A stretch of 64,000 nt of DNA from Macrostomum hystrix (Eukaryota > Platyhelminthes > Macrostomidae), in NCBI GenBank assembly GCA_950097015.1, contig CATNEN010000038.1:2109501-2173500 (forward strand), in the 5' to 3' direction. The stretch's first letter is position 1, and each line of letters opens with the position of its first letter. The position numbers were made by a program, and so were the translations under genes. Below the pieces are notes generated by a model that searched no databases, was not told the origin of the DNA, and was given only the letters and a program-made list of their open reading frames with translations. Positions 33,795 through 46,100 of this stretch are shown one piece after another.

Positions 33795-34988
33795 TCAGAT
33801 GGAGATTGTGAGAGACAGAATGTGAGAGGGAGGGTGTGAAAGGGGGAGTGTGAGAGGGAGAGCATGAGAGGGAGAGTGTGAGAGAGAGAGTTTGAGAGGG
33901 AGAGCATGAGAGGGAGAGTGTGAGAGAGAGAGTTTGAGAGGGAGAGCATGAGAGGGAGAGCATGAGAGAGAGAGTGTGAGAGGGAGAGTGTGAGAGGGAG
34001 AGTGTGAGAGGGAGAATATGAGAGGGAGAGTTTGAGAGGGAGAGCATGAGAGGGAGAGCATGAGAGGGAGAGTGTGAGAGGGAGAGTGTGAGAGGGAGAG
34101 TGTGAGAGGGAGAATGTGAGGGAGAGTTTGAGAGGGAGAGCATGAGAGAGAGAGTGTGAGAGGGAGAGTGTGAGAGGGAGAGTGTGAGAGGGAGAATATG
34201 AGAGGGAGAGTTTGAGAGGGAGAGCATGAGAGGGAGAGCATGAGAGGGAGAGTGTGAGAGGGAGAGTGTGAGAGGGAGAGTGTGAGAGGGAGAATGTGAG
34301 GGAGAGTTTGAGAGGGAGAGCATGAGAGGGAGAGTGTGAGAGGGAGAGTGTGAGAGGGAGAGGGTGAGAGGGAGGGTGTGAAAGGGGGAGTGTGAGAGGG
34401 AGAATATGAGAGGGAGAGTTTGAGAGGGAGAGCATGAGAGGGAGAGTGTGAGAGGGAGAGTGTGAGAGGGAGAGTGTGAGAGGGAGAGTGTGAGAGGGAG
34501 AGGGTGAGAGGGAGGGTGTGAAAGGGGGAGTGTGAGAGGGAGAATATGAGAGGGAGAGTTTGAGAGGGAGAGCATGAGAGGGAGAGCATGAGAGGGAGAG
34601 TGTGAGAGGGAGAGTGTGAGAGGGAGAGTGTGAGAGGGAGAATGTGAGGGAGAGTTTGAGAGGGAGAGCATGAGAGGGAGAGTGTGAGAGGGAGAGTGTG
34701 AGAGGGAGAGGGTGAGAGGGAGGGTGTGAAAGGGGGAGTGTGAGAGGGAGAATATGAGAGGGAGAGTTTGAGAGGGAGAGCATGAGAGGGAGAGTGTGAG
34801 AGGGAGAGTGTGAGAGGGAGAGTGTGAGAGGGAGAGTGTGAGAGGGAGAGGGTGAGAGGGAGGGTGTGAAAGGGGGAGTGTGAGAGGGAGAATATGAGAG
34901 GGAGAGTTTGAGAGGGAGAGCATGAGAGGGAGAGTGTGAGAGGGAGAGTGTGAGAGGGAGAGTGTGAGAGGGAGAGTGTGAGAGGGAG
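33795..34988 (+). repeat. Purine-rich minisatellite, 14-bp unit, with higher-order repeats
   Basis: The unit is gtgtgagagggaga with variants (gtttgag, gcatgag, aatatgag). Marker blocks such as gggtgtgaaagggggag recur at about 33834, 34374, 34513, 34731 and 34859, showing longer repeat blocks. The strand is almost free of C. Long minus-strand open frames here are repeat artefacts. Confidence 0.92.
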
Positions 34989-35232
34989 ATTAACTAACTA
35001 AGGTTCGGTGTGAGCTTAGATATGCGTGTGCCCGAGTGAGACATTTGAAATATGCTCAAATGAAGGATGAGCACACTAGCAGCTGAACTATACTCGGATG
35101 GCATGCTTACCAGCCCGTATCAGGTCCCTACAGGTCATTATTTATGATTAACTACCTGCCTATCGCGTGTATAAGTCTTAAATTAACAGTAGCAAATTGC
35201 TCTAGCACAGCAACAGTGACCACCCAGTTTCA

Positions 35233-36395
35233 CTCTCCTAATTTCACTCCCGTAGTTTTACTACCCTAGTTTCACTCCTCTAGTTTCACTCCGCTAGTTC
35301 CACTCGCCTAGTTTCACTCCCCTAGTTTCACTCCCCTAGTTCCACTCGCCTAGTTTCACTCCCCTAGTTCCACTCGCCTAGTTTCACTCCCCTAGTTTCA
35401 CTCCACTAGTTCCACTCCCCTAGTTCCACTCGCCTAGTTTCACTCCCCTAGTTTCACTCCTCTAGTTTCACTCCCCTAGTTTCACTCCCCTAGTTTCACT
35501 CCCCTAGTTTCACTCCTCTAGTTTCACTCCCCTAGTTTCACTCCCCTAGTTTCACTCTCCTAGTTTCACTCCCCTAGTTTCACACCCCTAGTTTCACTCC
35601 CCTAGTTTCACTCCTCTAGTTTCACTCCCCTAGTTTCACTCCCCTAGTTTCACTCCCCTAGTTCCACTCGCCTAGTTTCACTCCCCTAGTTTCACTCCCC
35701 TAGTTTCACTCCTCTAGTTTCACTCCCCTAGTTTCACTCCTCTAGTTTCACTCCCCTAGTTTCACTCCCCTAGTTTCACTCTCCTAGTTCCACTCGCCTA
35801 GTTTCACACCCCTAGTTTCACTCGCCTAGTTTCACTCTCCTAGTTTCACTCCCCTAGTTTCACTCCCCTAGTTTCACTCCCCTAGTTTCACTCCCCTAGT
35901 TTCACTCTCCTAGTTTCACTCCCCTAGTTTCACTCCCCTAGTTTCACTCCCCTAGTTTCACTCCCCTAGTTTCACTCCCCTAGTTTCACTCCCCTAGTTC
36001 CACTCGCCTAGTTTCACTCCCCTAGTTTCACTCCCCTAGTTTCACTCCCCTAGTTTCACTCCCCTAGTTTCACTCTCCTAGTTTCACTCCCCTAGTTTCA
36101 CTCCCCTAGTTTCACTCCCCTAGTTTCACTCCCCTAGTTTCACTCCCCTAGTTTCACTCCCCTAGTTTCACTCCCCTAGTTCCACTCGCCTAGTTTCACT
36201 CCCCTAGTTTCACTCCCCTAGTTTCACTCCCCTAGTTTCACTCTATTAATTTCACTCCTCTAGTTTCACTCCCCTAGTTTCACTCTCCTTATTTTAGTTC
36301 CCTAATTTCACTTCCCTAATTTAACTCCCAAATTTAACTCCCTAGTTTCACTCTCCTAGTTTCACTCCCATAATTTCGCTCTCCTAATTTTTCTC
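35233..36395 (+). repeat. Pyrimidine-rich minisatellite, 15-bp unit, about 77 copies
   Basis: The unit is cccctagtttcactc with variants tcgcctagttcca and ctctcctag. The edges are diverged (ctattaatttc, ctccctaatttaact). Confidence 0.93.
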
Positions 36396-36903
36396 TTTTA
36401 ATTTCAGGCGCCCTTGTCATAGCCTTATATCCAGAGCAATACCTGCGTATAGAAATCATTAGGAACTCTTGTCTGAGCACTGGTCTTCGCTAGTCTAATC
36501 CTCATCGATTGACCGTCAAATCAAGTCATTTCTCGCATGCTGTCAATTTTTAGCTTCCGATTTGCTCCACCCTCTCTGCATTGCAGGAAATTTGCTTGAC
36601 TTTCAGAATATGCCGCGTCCGTCGACTAATCACCGAAGCCTTGTCTTTGCCACTCTCACTCACTCACTCGTCAATTCAACCCAAACGACCTGCGCGAATA
36701 GGGCAATGGAAGATTTTGCCGAAAACTGGTAAAAAGGGAGCTCTGGACGGTGAGAGAGCGTGCGGACTCGCCCGTGTGGAGTCGGCGGTGCAGCGGCTGC
36801 TGATTGGCTGCCTCGCCCCCAACCCGCCTCCGCGAACTCTCCTGGCGGCCAGGTTTGCACGGGGCAATTTCTGTATGGCAGGAGGGAGGCGCGAGAGGCA
36901 AAA

Positions 36904-37392
36904 ATGTCTTGCCAGCAGAAGCCGCCGTCACTGGAAGCAATGTTCCACTCGGCCTGCAGCCGTGACGGCATTCAACGGGTCTCCTCCGCGTCGTCACCCG
37001 GCGACGGTGCAGGAGTTCGACGCCTCAACAACTTCCTAAGCAGATTGAAAAGCATATTCTGTAGCTGTTGCTGCTGTTGCTGCTGCCGCTGCTGCCGCTG
37101 TAGCTGCAGCTGTTGGCAGAGCAGTCGGGAAGGCCGATTGAAGTACCACCAGCCCCTGCGCAGTCAGAGCCGCTCGCCGCTGCATCAGGTGACGCCGTCG
37201 TCAACCCTGCTGCTGGACTCAAGCGCGATGGGCTGCCGGCGTCTGGAGATCGATAGCGACGACGACGACCGGGTCTCGCTGAGCGATGGAAGACGTCTTC
37301 AGTCTCAGTTGCGCAAATTGCTCAGCCAGCCTGGTGACGCCAATGACGATAAAGCCCTGGCAGGACGAAGCAGCTGCAACAAACGCCACAAA
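36904..37392 (+). CDS. First coding exon of an unknown protein with a cysteine cluster
   Basis: The open frame from the ATG at 36904 gives 163 codons to a GT donor (cacaaa|gtgag, phase 0). Features are a Ser-rich N-terminus (MSCQQKPPSLEAMF), a run of cysteines (IFCSCCCCCCCRCCRCSCSC) that could be heavily palmitoylated, and an acidic patch (EIDSDDDDRVSLSDGRR). The region is GC-rich compared with its surroundings. The frame extends further upstream, to about 36760, so the start is uncertain. No continuing exon was found: the next 1.1 kb is minisatellite and then comes the Helitron. It may be the first exon of a gene extending past the transposon block, or a false call. Confidence 0.4.
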
Positions 37393-37479
37393 GTGAGAAC
37401 AGAAAGCCTATTGTCTCACTGCGGGGTCACAGTGTCCGCGGCTCATCACTCTACACCAGAAACCCACTTGAGTGACAGA

Positions 37480-38536
37480 ATCAGACCAGAGAGACATAAT
37501 CCCACCAGAGTGGCAGAATCCAAAAGTGACAGAATCTCAACAGAGTAACAGAATCCCACTAGAGTGACAGAATTCCACTAGAGTGACAGAATCACACTAG
37601 AGTAACAGAATCCCACTAGAGTAACAGAATCCCACTAGAGTAACAGAATCCCACTAGAGTGACAGATTCCCACTAGAGTGACAGAATCCCACTAGAGAAA
37701 CAGAATCCCACTAGAGTAACAGAATCCCACTAGAGTAACAGAATCCCACTAGAGTAACAGAATCCCACTAGAGTAACAGAATCCCACTAGAGTGACAGAA
37801 TTCCACTAGAGTGACAGAATCCCACTAGAGTGACAGAATCCCACTAGAGTGACAGATTCCCACTAGAGTGACAGAATCCCACTAGAGAAACAGAATCCCA
37901 CTAGAGTAACAGAATCCCACTAGAGTAACAGAATCCCACTAGAGTAACAGAATCCCACTAGAGTAACAGAATCCCACTAGAGTAACAGAATCCCACTAGA
38001 GTGACAGAATTCCACTAGAGTGACAGAATCCCACTAGAGTGACAGAATCCCACTAGAGTGACAGAATCCCACTAGAGTGACAGAATTCCACTAGAGTGAC
38101 AGAATTCCACTAGAGTGACAGAATACCACAAGAGTGGCAGAATCCAAAAGTGACAGAATCCAAGAGTGACAGAATCCAAGAGTGACAGAATGCAAGAGTG
38201 ACAGAATCCAAGAGTGACAGAATCCAAGAGTGACAGAATCCAAGAGTGACAGAATCCAAGAGTGACAGAATCCAAGAGTGACAGAATGCAAGAGTGACAG
38301 AATCCAAGAGTGACAGAATGCAAGAGTGACAGAATCCAAGAGTGACAGAATGCAAGAGTGACAGAATCCAAGAGTGACAGAATGCAAGAGTGACAGAATC
38401 CAAGAGTGACAGAATCCAAGAGTGACAGAATCCAAGAGTGACAGAATCCAAGAGTGACAGAATCCAAGAGTGACAGAATCCAAGAGTGACAGAATGCAAG
38501 AGTGACAGAATCCAAGAGTGACAGAATCCAAGAGTG
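37480..38536 (+). repeat. Compound minisatellite: 19-bp units, then 16-bp units
   Basis: From about 37535 to 38138 the unit is agagtaacagaatcccact (or gtgaca). From about 38140 to 38536 it is agagtgacagaatcca, which looks like the same unit with the last three bases lost. The change is abrupt. Confidence 0.93.
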
Positions 38537-38904
38537 ATTGTGGCAATTTCCAAAAAGATCTCGCAATTCAATCAAATCCCGCAGCCCAGTAGCAAAAAAG
38601 TAACAATAACGATATTATATATTTTTTTACTAGCTTTTTTTGCCCGTTGTTTTTGGGGCAGAAATTTAAAGCAAAGCAGTAAGCAATTCACGTCTCTGTA
38701 TTAACTTTATAGTGAAGGTCACCATTTATTTATTTACTGCATTAATGAAAAGTGAAGAGTTTGTTTAAGGGCGTTTTAAGTAAAAAATAAGTGAAAAGTT
38801 TGTCCAAAAAGCCCCCTCTTGATTACTTCTTTAGAAACATGTCTCTTAGCCACTCCTCTATACAGTCAGTGGCAGATCCAGGAATTTTGTTTTGGGGCGG
38901 TCTG

Positions 38905-40825
38905 TCAGGGGTTTGTTTGTCGTTTGTCATTCTTTGTCGCCGATGGGTTTCCAGTGCGAATGTCAATTTGCCTGATGTTGATGTGGTACCCATCCTCTCC
39001 GTCCCAGAAAATAAGCGGATACTGCAATGTATCATAGGCTTTGTGCAGCTCAGAAATCCTTTGCAACTGATTGCTTCGCAGCTGCAGAACAATGTCTCGC
39101 TTCTCAAATTCCTGCCCAACAATTTGAATTGCGACATCGTTAACAACTGGTGCGTTATATCTCCTCTCATGCTGGCCTGCAGGCCGTTTATCAGCACGAA
39201 TGACTACTCTGTGCTCCTCTGTGTCCCGTGGCAACCTCTCCATGGCAGTTTTAAATTGACGAACATAATTATTTTTCTCGTGCAGGACTTCCTGTAACTC
39301 AAATACAATGTTGGCACGCACTCCTGGAGCGATTCTACATCGGCGCTCAACCTGCTCTTGATGATCTCCCATGAAGTAGATCTGCAGGAACTTTGGCTCC
39401 TCTCCAGGCAGTGGTAGCAATGATCCTGTCATGGTACACCTGACCTTGGACTTTGAATGCAGGCATGAACCCTGGCTCACGGACAATACTTTTAGCTCCA
39501 AAAGAAGTCATTTGAAAGCAGCTGTTGTAGCACCGGATATTAGACAGAAAGTGCTCAGATTCTTCTGTCTCACCCAGCAACAGATGCCGAAGGCATGGTG
39601 GCAGGTTCTCGTTCAAAGGTTCAAGTATGACCTTTCCGTTGGAACAGCATATGCCTGGAGTTTCGTTGGCCCATCTTAATGCATGGCAGCGTGCGCATTT
39701 GACCGACATTCTCGCCATCGCAAGTTTAGGATGGACACCATAGACAACAGTGGTATCATAACTCAGAGCCGCATTCAGTGCCCAATGACGTGGGCCAGCT
39801 GGCTGATCAGGTTCGTCAACGTTGGGGTTTGTTGGAGCCGGGGGTGGTCCAACAAATTGGAAGGTCTCATCGCGTTCCCTATGTCGCTCTCGATCATCCT
39901 GCCGACGCACTTCAGCCTGGTTGGCTGTTTCATTGCGACGGGCCTCGGCAGTCCGGTCTCTGTTCTGTTCTTGGCGCTGCTGTGTCTGGACTGCAGTCTC
40001 ATTGCGACGGGCCTCGGCAGTCCGGTCTCTGTTCTGTTCTTGGCGCTGCTGTGTCTGGACTGCAGTCTCATTGCGACGGGCCTCGGCAGTCCGGTCTCTG
40101 TCCAGTTCTTGGCGCTGCTGTGTCTGGACTGCAGTCTCATTGCGACGGGCCTCGGCAGTCCGGTCTCTGTCCAGTTCTTGGCGCTGCTGTGTCTGGACTG
40201 CAGTCTCATTGCGATGGGCCTCGGCAGTCCGGTCTCTGTTCTGTTCTTGGCGCTGCTGTGTCTGGACTGCAGTCTCATTGCGACGGGCCTCGGCAGTCCG
40301 GTCTCTGTCCAGTTCTTGGCGCTGCTGTGTCTGGACTGCAGTCTCATTGCGACGGGCCTCGGCAGTCCGGTCTCTGTCCAGTTCTTGGCGCTGCTGTGTC
40401 TGGACTGCAGTCTCATTGCGATGGGCCTCGGCAGTCCGGTCTCTGTTCTGTTCTTGGCGCTGCTGTGTCTGGACTGCAGTCTCATTGCGACGGGCCTCGG
40501 CAGTCCGGTCTCTGTTCTGTTCTTGGCGCTGCTGTGTCTGGACTGCAGTCTCATTGCGACGGGCCTCGGCAGTCCGGTCTCTGTCCAGTTCTTGGCGCTG
40601 CTGTGTCTGGACTGCAGTCTCATTGCGACGGGCCTCGGCAGTTCGCTCTCTGTTAAGCTCTCGTCGCCTATCTACGTCTCTGCCGTGACTGGCTGTAGAA
40701 CTTATTGCAGCTCCAGCACTGCTTCCACTGGTGCCTGATGTCTGTGCTCTTGTCCGAGGTCGAAGGTTATAAGGCTGGACTGGCTCAGCTTCATTTTCAC
40801 TTGAAGCTGCTTGTGGCTGTGCTGA
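38905..40825 (-). pseudogene. Helitron RepHel N-terminal region (Helitron_like_N), broken
   Basis: This continues the frame begun at 60450. A segment containing YNLRPRTRAQ leads into about ten 23-residue repeats (RDRTAEARRNETAVQTQQ, 39940-40640). It then shows the Helitron-like N domain: CARCHALRW, CCSNGKV, NIRCYNSCFQMTSFGA, FMPAFKVQGQVYH. A frameshift at about 39427-39435 breaks it just after VYH. The next frame continues GSLLPLPGEEPKFLQIYFMG through YPLIFWDGEDGYHINIRQID and stops at 38905. The catalytic Rep and helicase domains are absent, so this cannot be a full transposase. Confidence 0.8.
39940..40645 (-). repeat. 69-bp coding tandem repeat in the Helitron frame
   Basis: About ten near-identical copies encode a charged 23-residue repeat. 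The 69-bp length preserves the reading frame and also keeps other frames open on both strands. Confidence 0.9.
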
Positions 40826-40910
40826 ACGTCCTATTTTCCAGTACCAGTAACAGTACCAGTACCGGAAAAAATAAAAGTTAAAACAAATGGTCGTAACATC
40901 GAAAAATATT

Positions 40911-42849
40911 AATTGCCATGGCTGTAGATGAAGCACGTGCAATTTCAGCTTCCTACAGCATCCAGCGCCGGAGCAGTGGACCCTTAAAGTGCGTCTCCCC
41001 ACCCCAGCCATAGAAGCCTCTGTTACTAAGGTCATGAGGACCCTTATTGCGCCAGCATGACTGGTCAGGGGCAACTAATAACCATCAGAGCATCAATTGC
41101 CATGGCTGTAGATGAAGCACGTGCAATTTCAGCTTCCTACAGCATCCAGCGCCGGAGCAGTGGACCCTTAAAGTGCGTCTCCCCACCCCAGCCATAGAAG
41201 CCTCTGTTACTAAGGTCATGAGGACCCTTATTGCGCCAGCATGACTGGTCAGGGGCAACTAATAACCATCAGAGCATCAATTGCCATGGCTGTAGATGAA
41301 GCACGTGCAATTTCAGCTTCCTACAGCATCCAGCGCCGGAGCAGTGGACCCTTAAAGTGCGTCTCCCCACCCCAGCCATAGAAGCCTCTGTTACTAAGGT
41401 CATGAGGACCCTTATTGCGCCAGCATGACTGGTCAGGGGCAACTAATAACCATCAGAGCATCAATTGCCATGGCTGTAGATGAAGCACGTGCAATTTCAG
41501 CTTCCTACAGCATCCAGCGCCGGAGCAGTGGACCCTTAAAGTGCGTCTCCCCACCCCAGCCATAGAAGCCTCTGTTACTAAGGTCATGAGGACCCTTATT
41601 GCGCCAGCATGACTGGTCAGGGGCAACTAATAACCATCAGAGCATCAATTGCCATGGCTGTAGATGAAGCACGTGCAATTTCAGCTTCCTACAGCATCCA
41701 GCGCCGGAGCAGTGGACCCTTAAAGTGCGTCTCCCCACCCCAGCCATAGAAGCCTCTGTTACTAAGGTCATGAGGACCCTTATTGCGCCAGCATGACTGG
41801 TCAGGGGCAACTAATAACCATCAGAGCATCAATTGCCATGGCTGTAGATGAAGCACGTGCAATTTCAGCTTCCTACAGCATCCAGCGCCGGAGCAGTGGA
41901 CCCTTAAAGTGCGTCTCCCCACCCCAGCCATAGAAGCCTCTGTTACTAAGGTCATGAGGACCCTTATTGCGCCAGCATGACTGGTCAGGGGCAACTAATA
42001 ACCATCAGAGCATCAATTGCCATGGCTGTAGATGAAGCACGTGCAATTTCAGCTTCCTACAGCATCCAGCGCCGGAGCAGTGGACCCTTAAAGTGCGTCT
42101 CCCCACCCCAGCCATAGAAGCCTCTGTTACTAAGGTCATGAGGACCCTTATTGCGCCAGCATGACTGGTCAGGGGCAACTAATAACCATCAGAGCATCAA
42201 TTGCCATGGCTGTAGATGAAGCACGTGCAATTTCAGCTTCCTACAGCATCCAGCGCCGGAGCAGTGGACCCTTAAAGTGCGTCTCCCCACCCCAGCCATA
42301 GAAGCCTCTGTTACTAAGGTCATGAGGACCCTTATTGCGCCAGCATGACTGGTCAGGGGCAACTAATAACCATCAGAGCATCAATTGCCATGGCTGTAGA
42401 TGAAGCACGTGCAATTTCAGCTTCCTACAGCATCCAGCGCCGGAGCAGTGGACCCTTAAAGTGCGTCTCCCCACCCCAGCCATAGAAGCCTCTGTTACTA
42501 AGGTCATGAGGACCCTTATTGCGCCAGCATGACTGGTCAGGGGCAACTAATAACCATCAGAGCATCAATTGCCATGGCTGTAGATGAAGCACGTGCAATT
42601 TCAGCTTCCTACAGCATCCAGCGCCGGAGCAGTGGACCCTTAAAGTGCGTCTCCCCACCCCAGCCATAGAAGCCTCTGTTACTAAGGTCATGAGGACCCT
42701 TATTGCGCCAGCATGACTGGTCAGGGGCAACTAATAACCATCAGAGCATCAATTGCCATGGCTGTAGATGAAGCACGTGCAATTTCAGCTTCCTACAGCA
42801 TCCAGCGCCGGAGCAGTGGACCCTTAAAGTGCGTCTCCCCACCCCAGCC
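40911..42849 (+). repeat. Left arm array, 184-bp unit, 10.54 copies
   Basis: Units start (catggctgtagatg) at 40917, 41101, 41285 and every 184 bp after that to 42757. All copies look identical. The array stops mid-unit after accccagcc, where the unique core begins. Confidence 0.97.
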
Positions 42850-43187
42850 GTATGGCCTTGTGGCAAATTCAGATATGCGCGAATTAGCCAATTTTATAGT
42901 TTCTTTGGCGGCATATCTTAATTGAACAGTGAACATGCATCCTTTTTTAAGCCTCCACGTTGCTTACTCCTCGTCCATTGTTGTGCAGGATTTGCTTTTA
43001 ATTGTTAGGTTTAGTCTCTTTAAACTCCACTGGCGCTGTATTCTTATCCCAGTGTATTACGAGCGTGCCTTCCTAATGCTATTGTTAAGTCTTAAATGGT
43101 TTTAATTTTCTGACAGCTTACTGTACCTGACCTTCGTAATTTACTCCCTTTTAATTGGATGATTGTTGGCCTTCAATTTCACTGGCT
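42850..43187 (+). promoter_or_regulatory. Presumed promoter and 5' UTR of the MULE-like gene
   Basis: This is the only unique sequence between the left array and the start codon, so the promoter is probably here or in the array. I see no certain TATA box. Confidence 0.35.
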
Positions 43188-46100
43188 ATGGTGAGGAGTG
43201 GGGGTTTTCGAGCAGGGCAAATACGCTCGTATAAAGGAACTCAATACTCCGCGCAGTGTCATAAAATATTATCAATAAGGAACCTCACTTGGAACGCCAT
43301 GCTTCGAATTTTTGTTGTATCGCTTCTCTTTACCTCCTGCATTGCTTTTAAACGAGGAAAACTTAGCACTGTACATCTATCACCGCTTATTTTTGGTGAA
43401 TATGAAGAATCGGAGCTTTGCTCCTCTTCCTACCACGATCCTAAATCCATATGGGGTCAGATCGTTCTGAAACTTGATTTCAAAAACTCCCTTTTGAATC
43501 GCAAGACTGTCTACGAATACTATCGGCGTCACGCTAGAGGTAAGTTTGGCTTTGCTGATTGCCTTTCATGTACGTGCATGCATATGTACTGCTTGTGAAT
43601 GACGGTCACATCCAGGGGAGTCAAAACACATGTGGCCTAAATGAAAAGAATGACTCAAGATTGTTGCGATCCCATAGAATGTGTCACTAACTCCTTATTG
43701 CTTCAGTACAATCAGCTGTAAAATGAGTACGAGTATGAAGGGTTGCCACCCACAAATCTTTGGACTGAACAACAGTCATTAGATGCGTCGCGTAATCTGC
43801 AGCTGTGCTGTCGGTTGCAAATCTCGCATAGGGGCCAGGTGTAGAACGTTATCGTAATCACTATTATTACTATTAGTCGAACAGGCAATCGACATTAAAA
43901 TTTTCTCTTTAACTGTAATGGGTTGGGATCACTTTCTACTTAAAAGTATACTGTAGAATGGCACCAATGTCAGACAAAGTAAACTGACGTGAACACCACG
44001 AGAAAACTACAAGTTGGCTATCAGCTCATCAGAACATAAATTTATCTGAATACATTGCTGCTTTAATTATCACATGATTTTGGGGCTCTAAGCCTACTTT
44101 ATTATTTTGCACTATAAGGATCCAATTATTTCCAAAATTTTCCTTCCAGAGCAGCAGCGCGCGGCAGGAGCTTCACCTCCAGCAGCAGCTGAGCGCACGG
44201 ATGGAGCGCCAACTCCAGCGGCAGCGGAGCAGCGCGCGGCAGCAGCTCCACCTCCAGCGGCAGCTGGGCGCACGGATGGAGCGCCAACTCCAGCGGCAGC
44301 GGAGCAGCGCGCGGCAGCAGCTCCACCTCCAGCGGCAGCTGGGCGCACGGATGGAGCGCCAACTCCAGCGGCAGCGGAGCAGCCTTTATCAGATGAAGGC
44401 TCTTTTCAGGTGAGCGATCCCACTTCTGACAATCAATCTATCTCGAAGGATTCTGATCACCAATTAAAATTTAACATTTCAATAAGCGGAAAAGAGTGGT
44501 TTGACGGGGCTAGGTTTCATAAAGCAAAAACCTACGTGTTTACAAAGGATTCATCCATGTGGTGGATGTCAACTTTAAGGAAACTATTAGCAAGCATTGA
44601 GGATCATGAAGTATCAGGATGCATTCTAAAATTTAAAAACCGTTACATCAATGATCCTTCTGTTTCAATGCGAGCTAAAAAATACTTCATAAGACAGCTT
44701 GCCCAATGTCAGCATTCAACGTGCAACAAAAAGTTTGAATTTATATTAAAAGCATTGCCAAGAACGGCAAATGTAGATGTTACGCTATCAGTTTCAACAC
44801 AAGGACAGAAAAGGCACGACTTTCCAACTCTAAGTAAAGTTACAGCTGTTGAAGCAGAAAAATTTAAAGAGCTGTTGAAAGAAAAAAGTCCGGCTGAACT
44901 GTATGACGAGCTTTTGGCGTCAATGACAGAAAAAGAGATAGACGAGAATGACTTTTCGCGCGTCAAATCTCTTCCAGCTATTCGGCGAATTAACGCGAAG
45001 CTAGAAGTCAAAGAAGAAGGACGCGTGCACAAAAATGTCATTAAAGAACTTCATATTATGCAAAAAATTATGCGAAATACGGACATTGAAAGTAAATCCA
45101 TAAAAGGCTTCATTCAAAGCTTTGAGTTCGATCCGTTTCTAATAACGTTGTACTCAGAAAAGCAGTTAAACTTACTGGCTGACCGGCCCGGGTGCGTTTT
45201 ACATTTAGATGCGACAGGTGGAGTTCATCGAATCATCGAACATGTAAAAAAGCCATGCCTCATCTACTCGCTGCTTCTACCATCGAAAAGCGGAAACACT
45301 CGCAGCATTCCTATTGCAGAGATGGTTTCTACGATTCAAACAACTCCAAAAATAAGCAATTTTCTGTTTAGTGTCCGCTGTGATCTCGCAAGGCTTATCG
45401 GTCGAAACTCTGTGATGCGAAGGGAATGTTTGCCGGGCATCATTGTCACAGATTTTTCCTGGGCACTGCTGCACTCAGTGTGCCATGCCTTTGGCAGTGA
45501 GTTGGAGAGCTACTTAAATGAAGCTTACAATGCCGTAAAAACCAACACACTGGTTGACCATCCTATACCTTTTGTTTGCACCAATCATGTTATCAAAGCG
45601 TTTATTCGCGGACTAGGTGAAATTCCACAGGCAAAGAATACAGATAAAAGTATGAAGGAAATTCTTGTATCAGCGTTTGTATACCTCATTCATCAGGAGA
45701 CCTTCGCGGGCTTTGAGAGCACCATTAATCTGATTATTGAGGAATTCACGTCTGACCAAAATCTAAAAAAGCTTCGTGAAAGGCTTAAGCAATGGGACAC
45801 ATCTGTGTCGCACGTTTTAGAATCAGAATCTGACCGCACGCCATCTGATGTTGAAGACGAAAGTCTCAGCGAAGATGAAAAAAAAATAACCCAAGAACGC
45901 AAGAAAGCCGATAGAAAAACGATTCGAAACTGCTCGCCATTTATGAAACATTTTTCATATTTGTTAAAATCAGTTAGATCTCCTGCAGAGCATGTAATCG
46001 CGCCTGAATTACTTGAATACCTAATCAAGCACTGGCTTCCACTGGCCCCTCTATTTGCGATGTTTATATGTGAGATAAAAAGTTTTGAAAAGATCGACAG

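Noticed and set aside
33646-34923. 425-, 376- and 264-codon minus-strand frames rich in Ser, Leu and Pro
   Set aside because: They are translations of the 14-bp GA-rich minisatellite in different frames.
38860-38960. Separate gene downstream of the broken Helitron frame
   Set aside because: The short frames here have no domain. The sequence is probably the deletion junction and 3' part of the Helitron.
39683-40738. Plus-strand frames of about 290-350 codons over the Helitron repeat
   Set aside because: They are shadows of the 69-bp coding repeat on the opposite strand.
39347-41074. Single 575-codon minus-strand protein starting in the 184-bp array
   Set aside because: The first part is read-through of the MULE-like arm. 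The real Helitron frame starts at 60450 and resumes at 40825.
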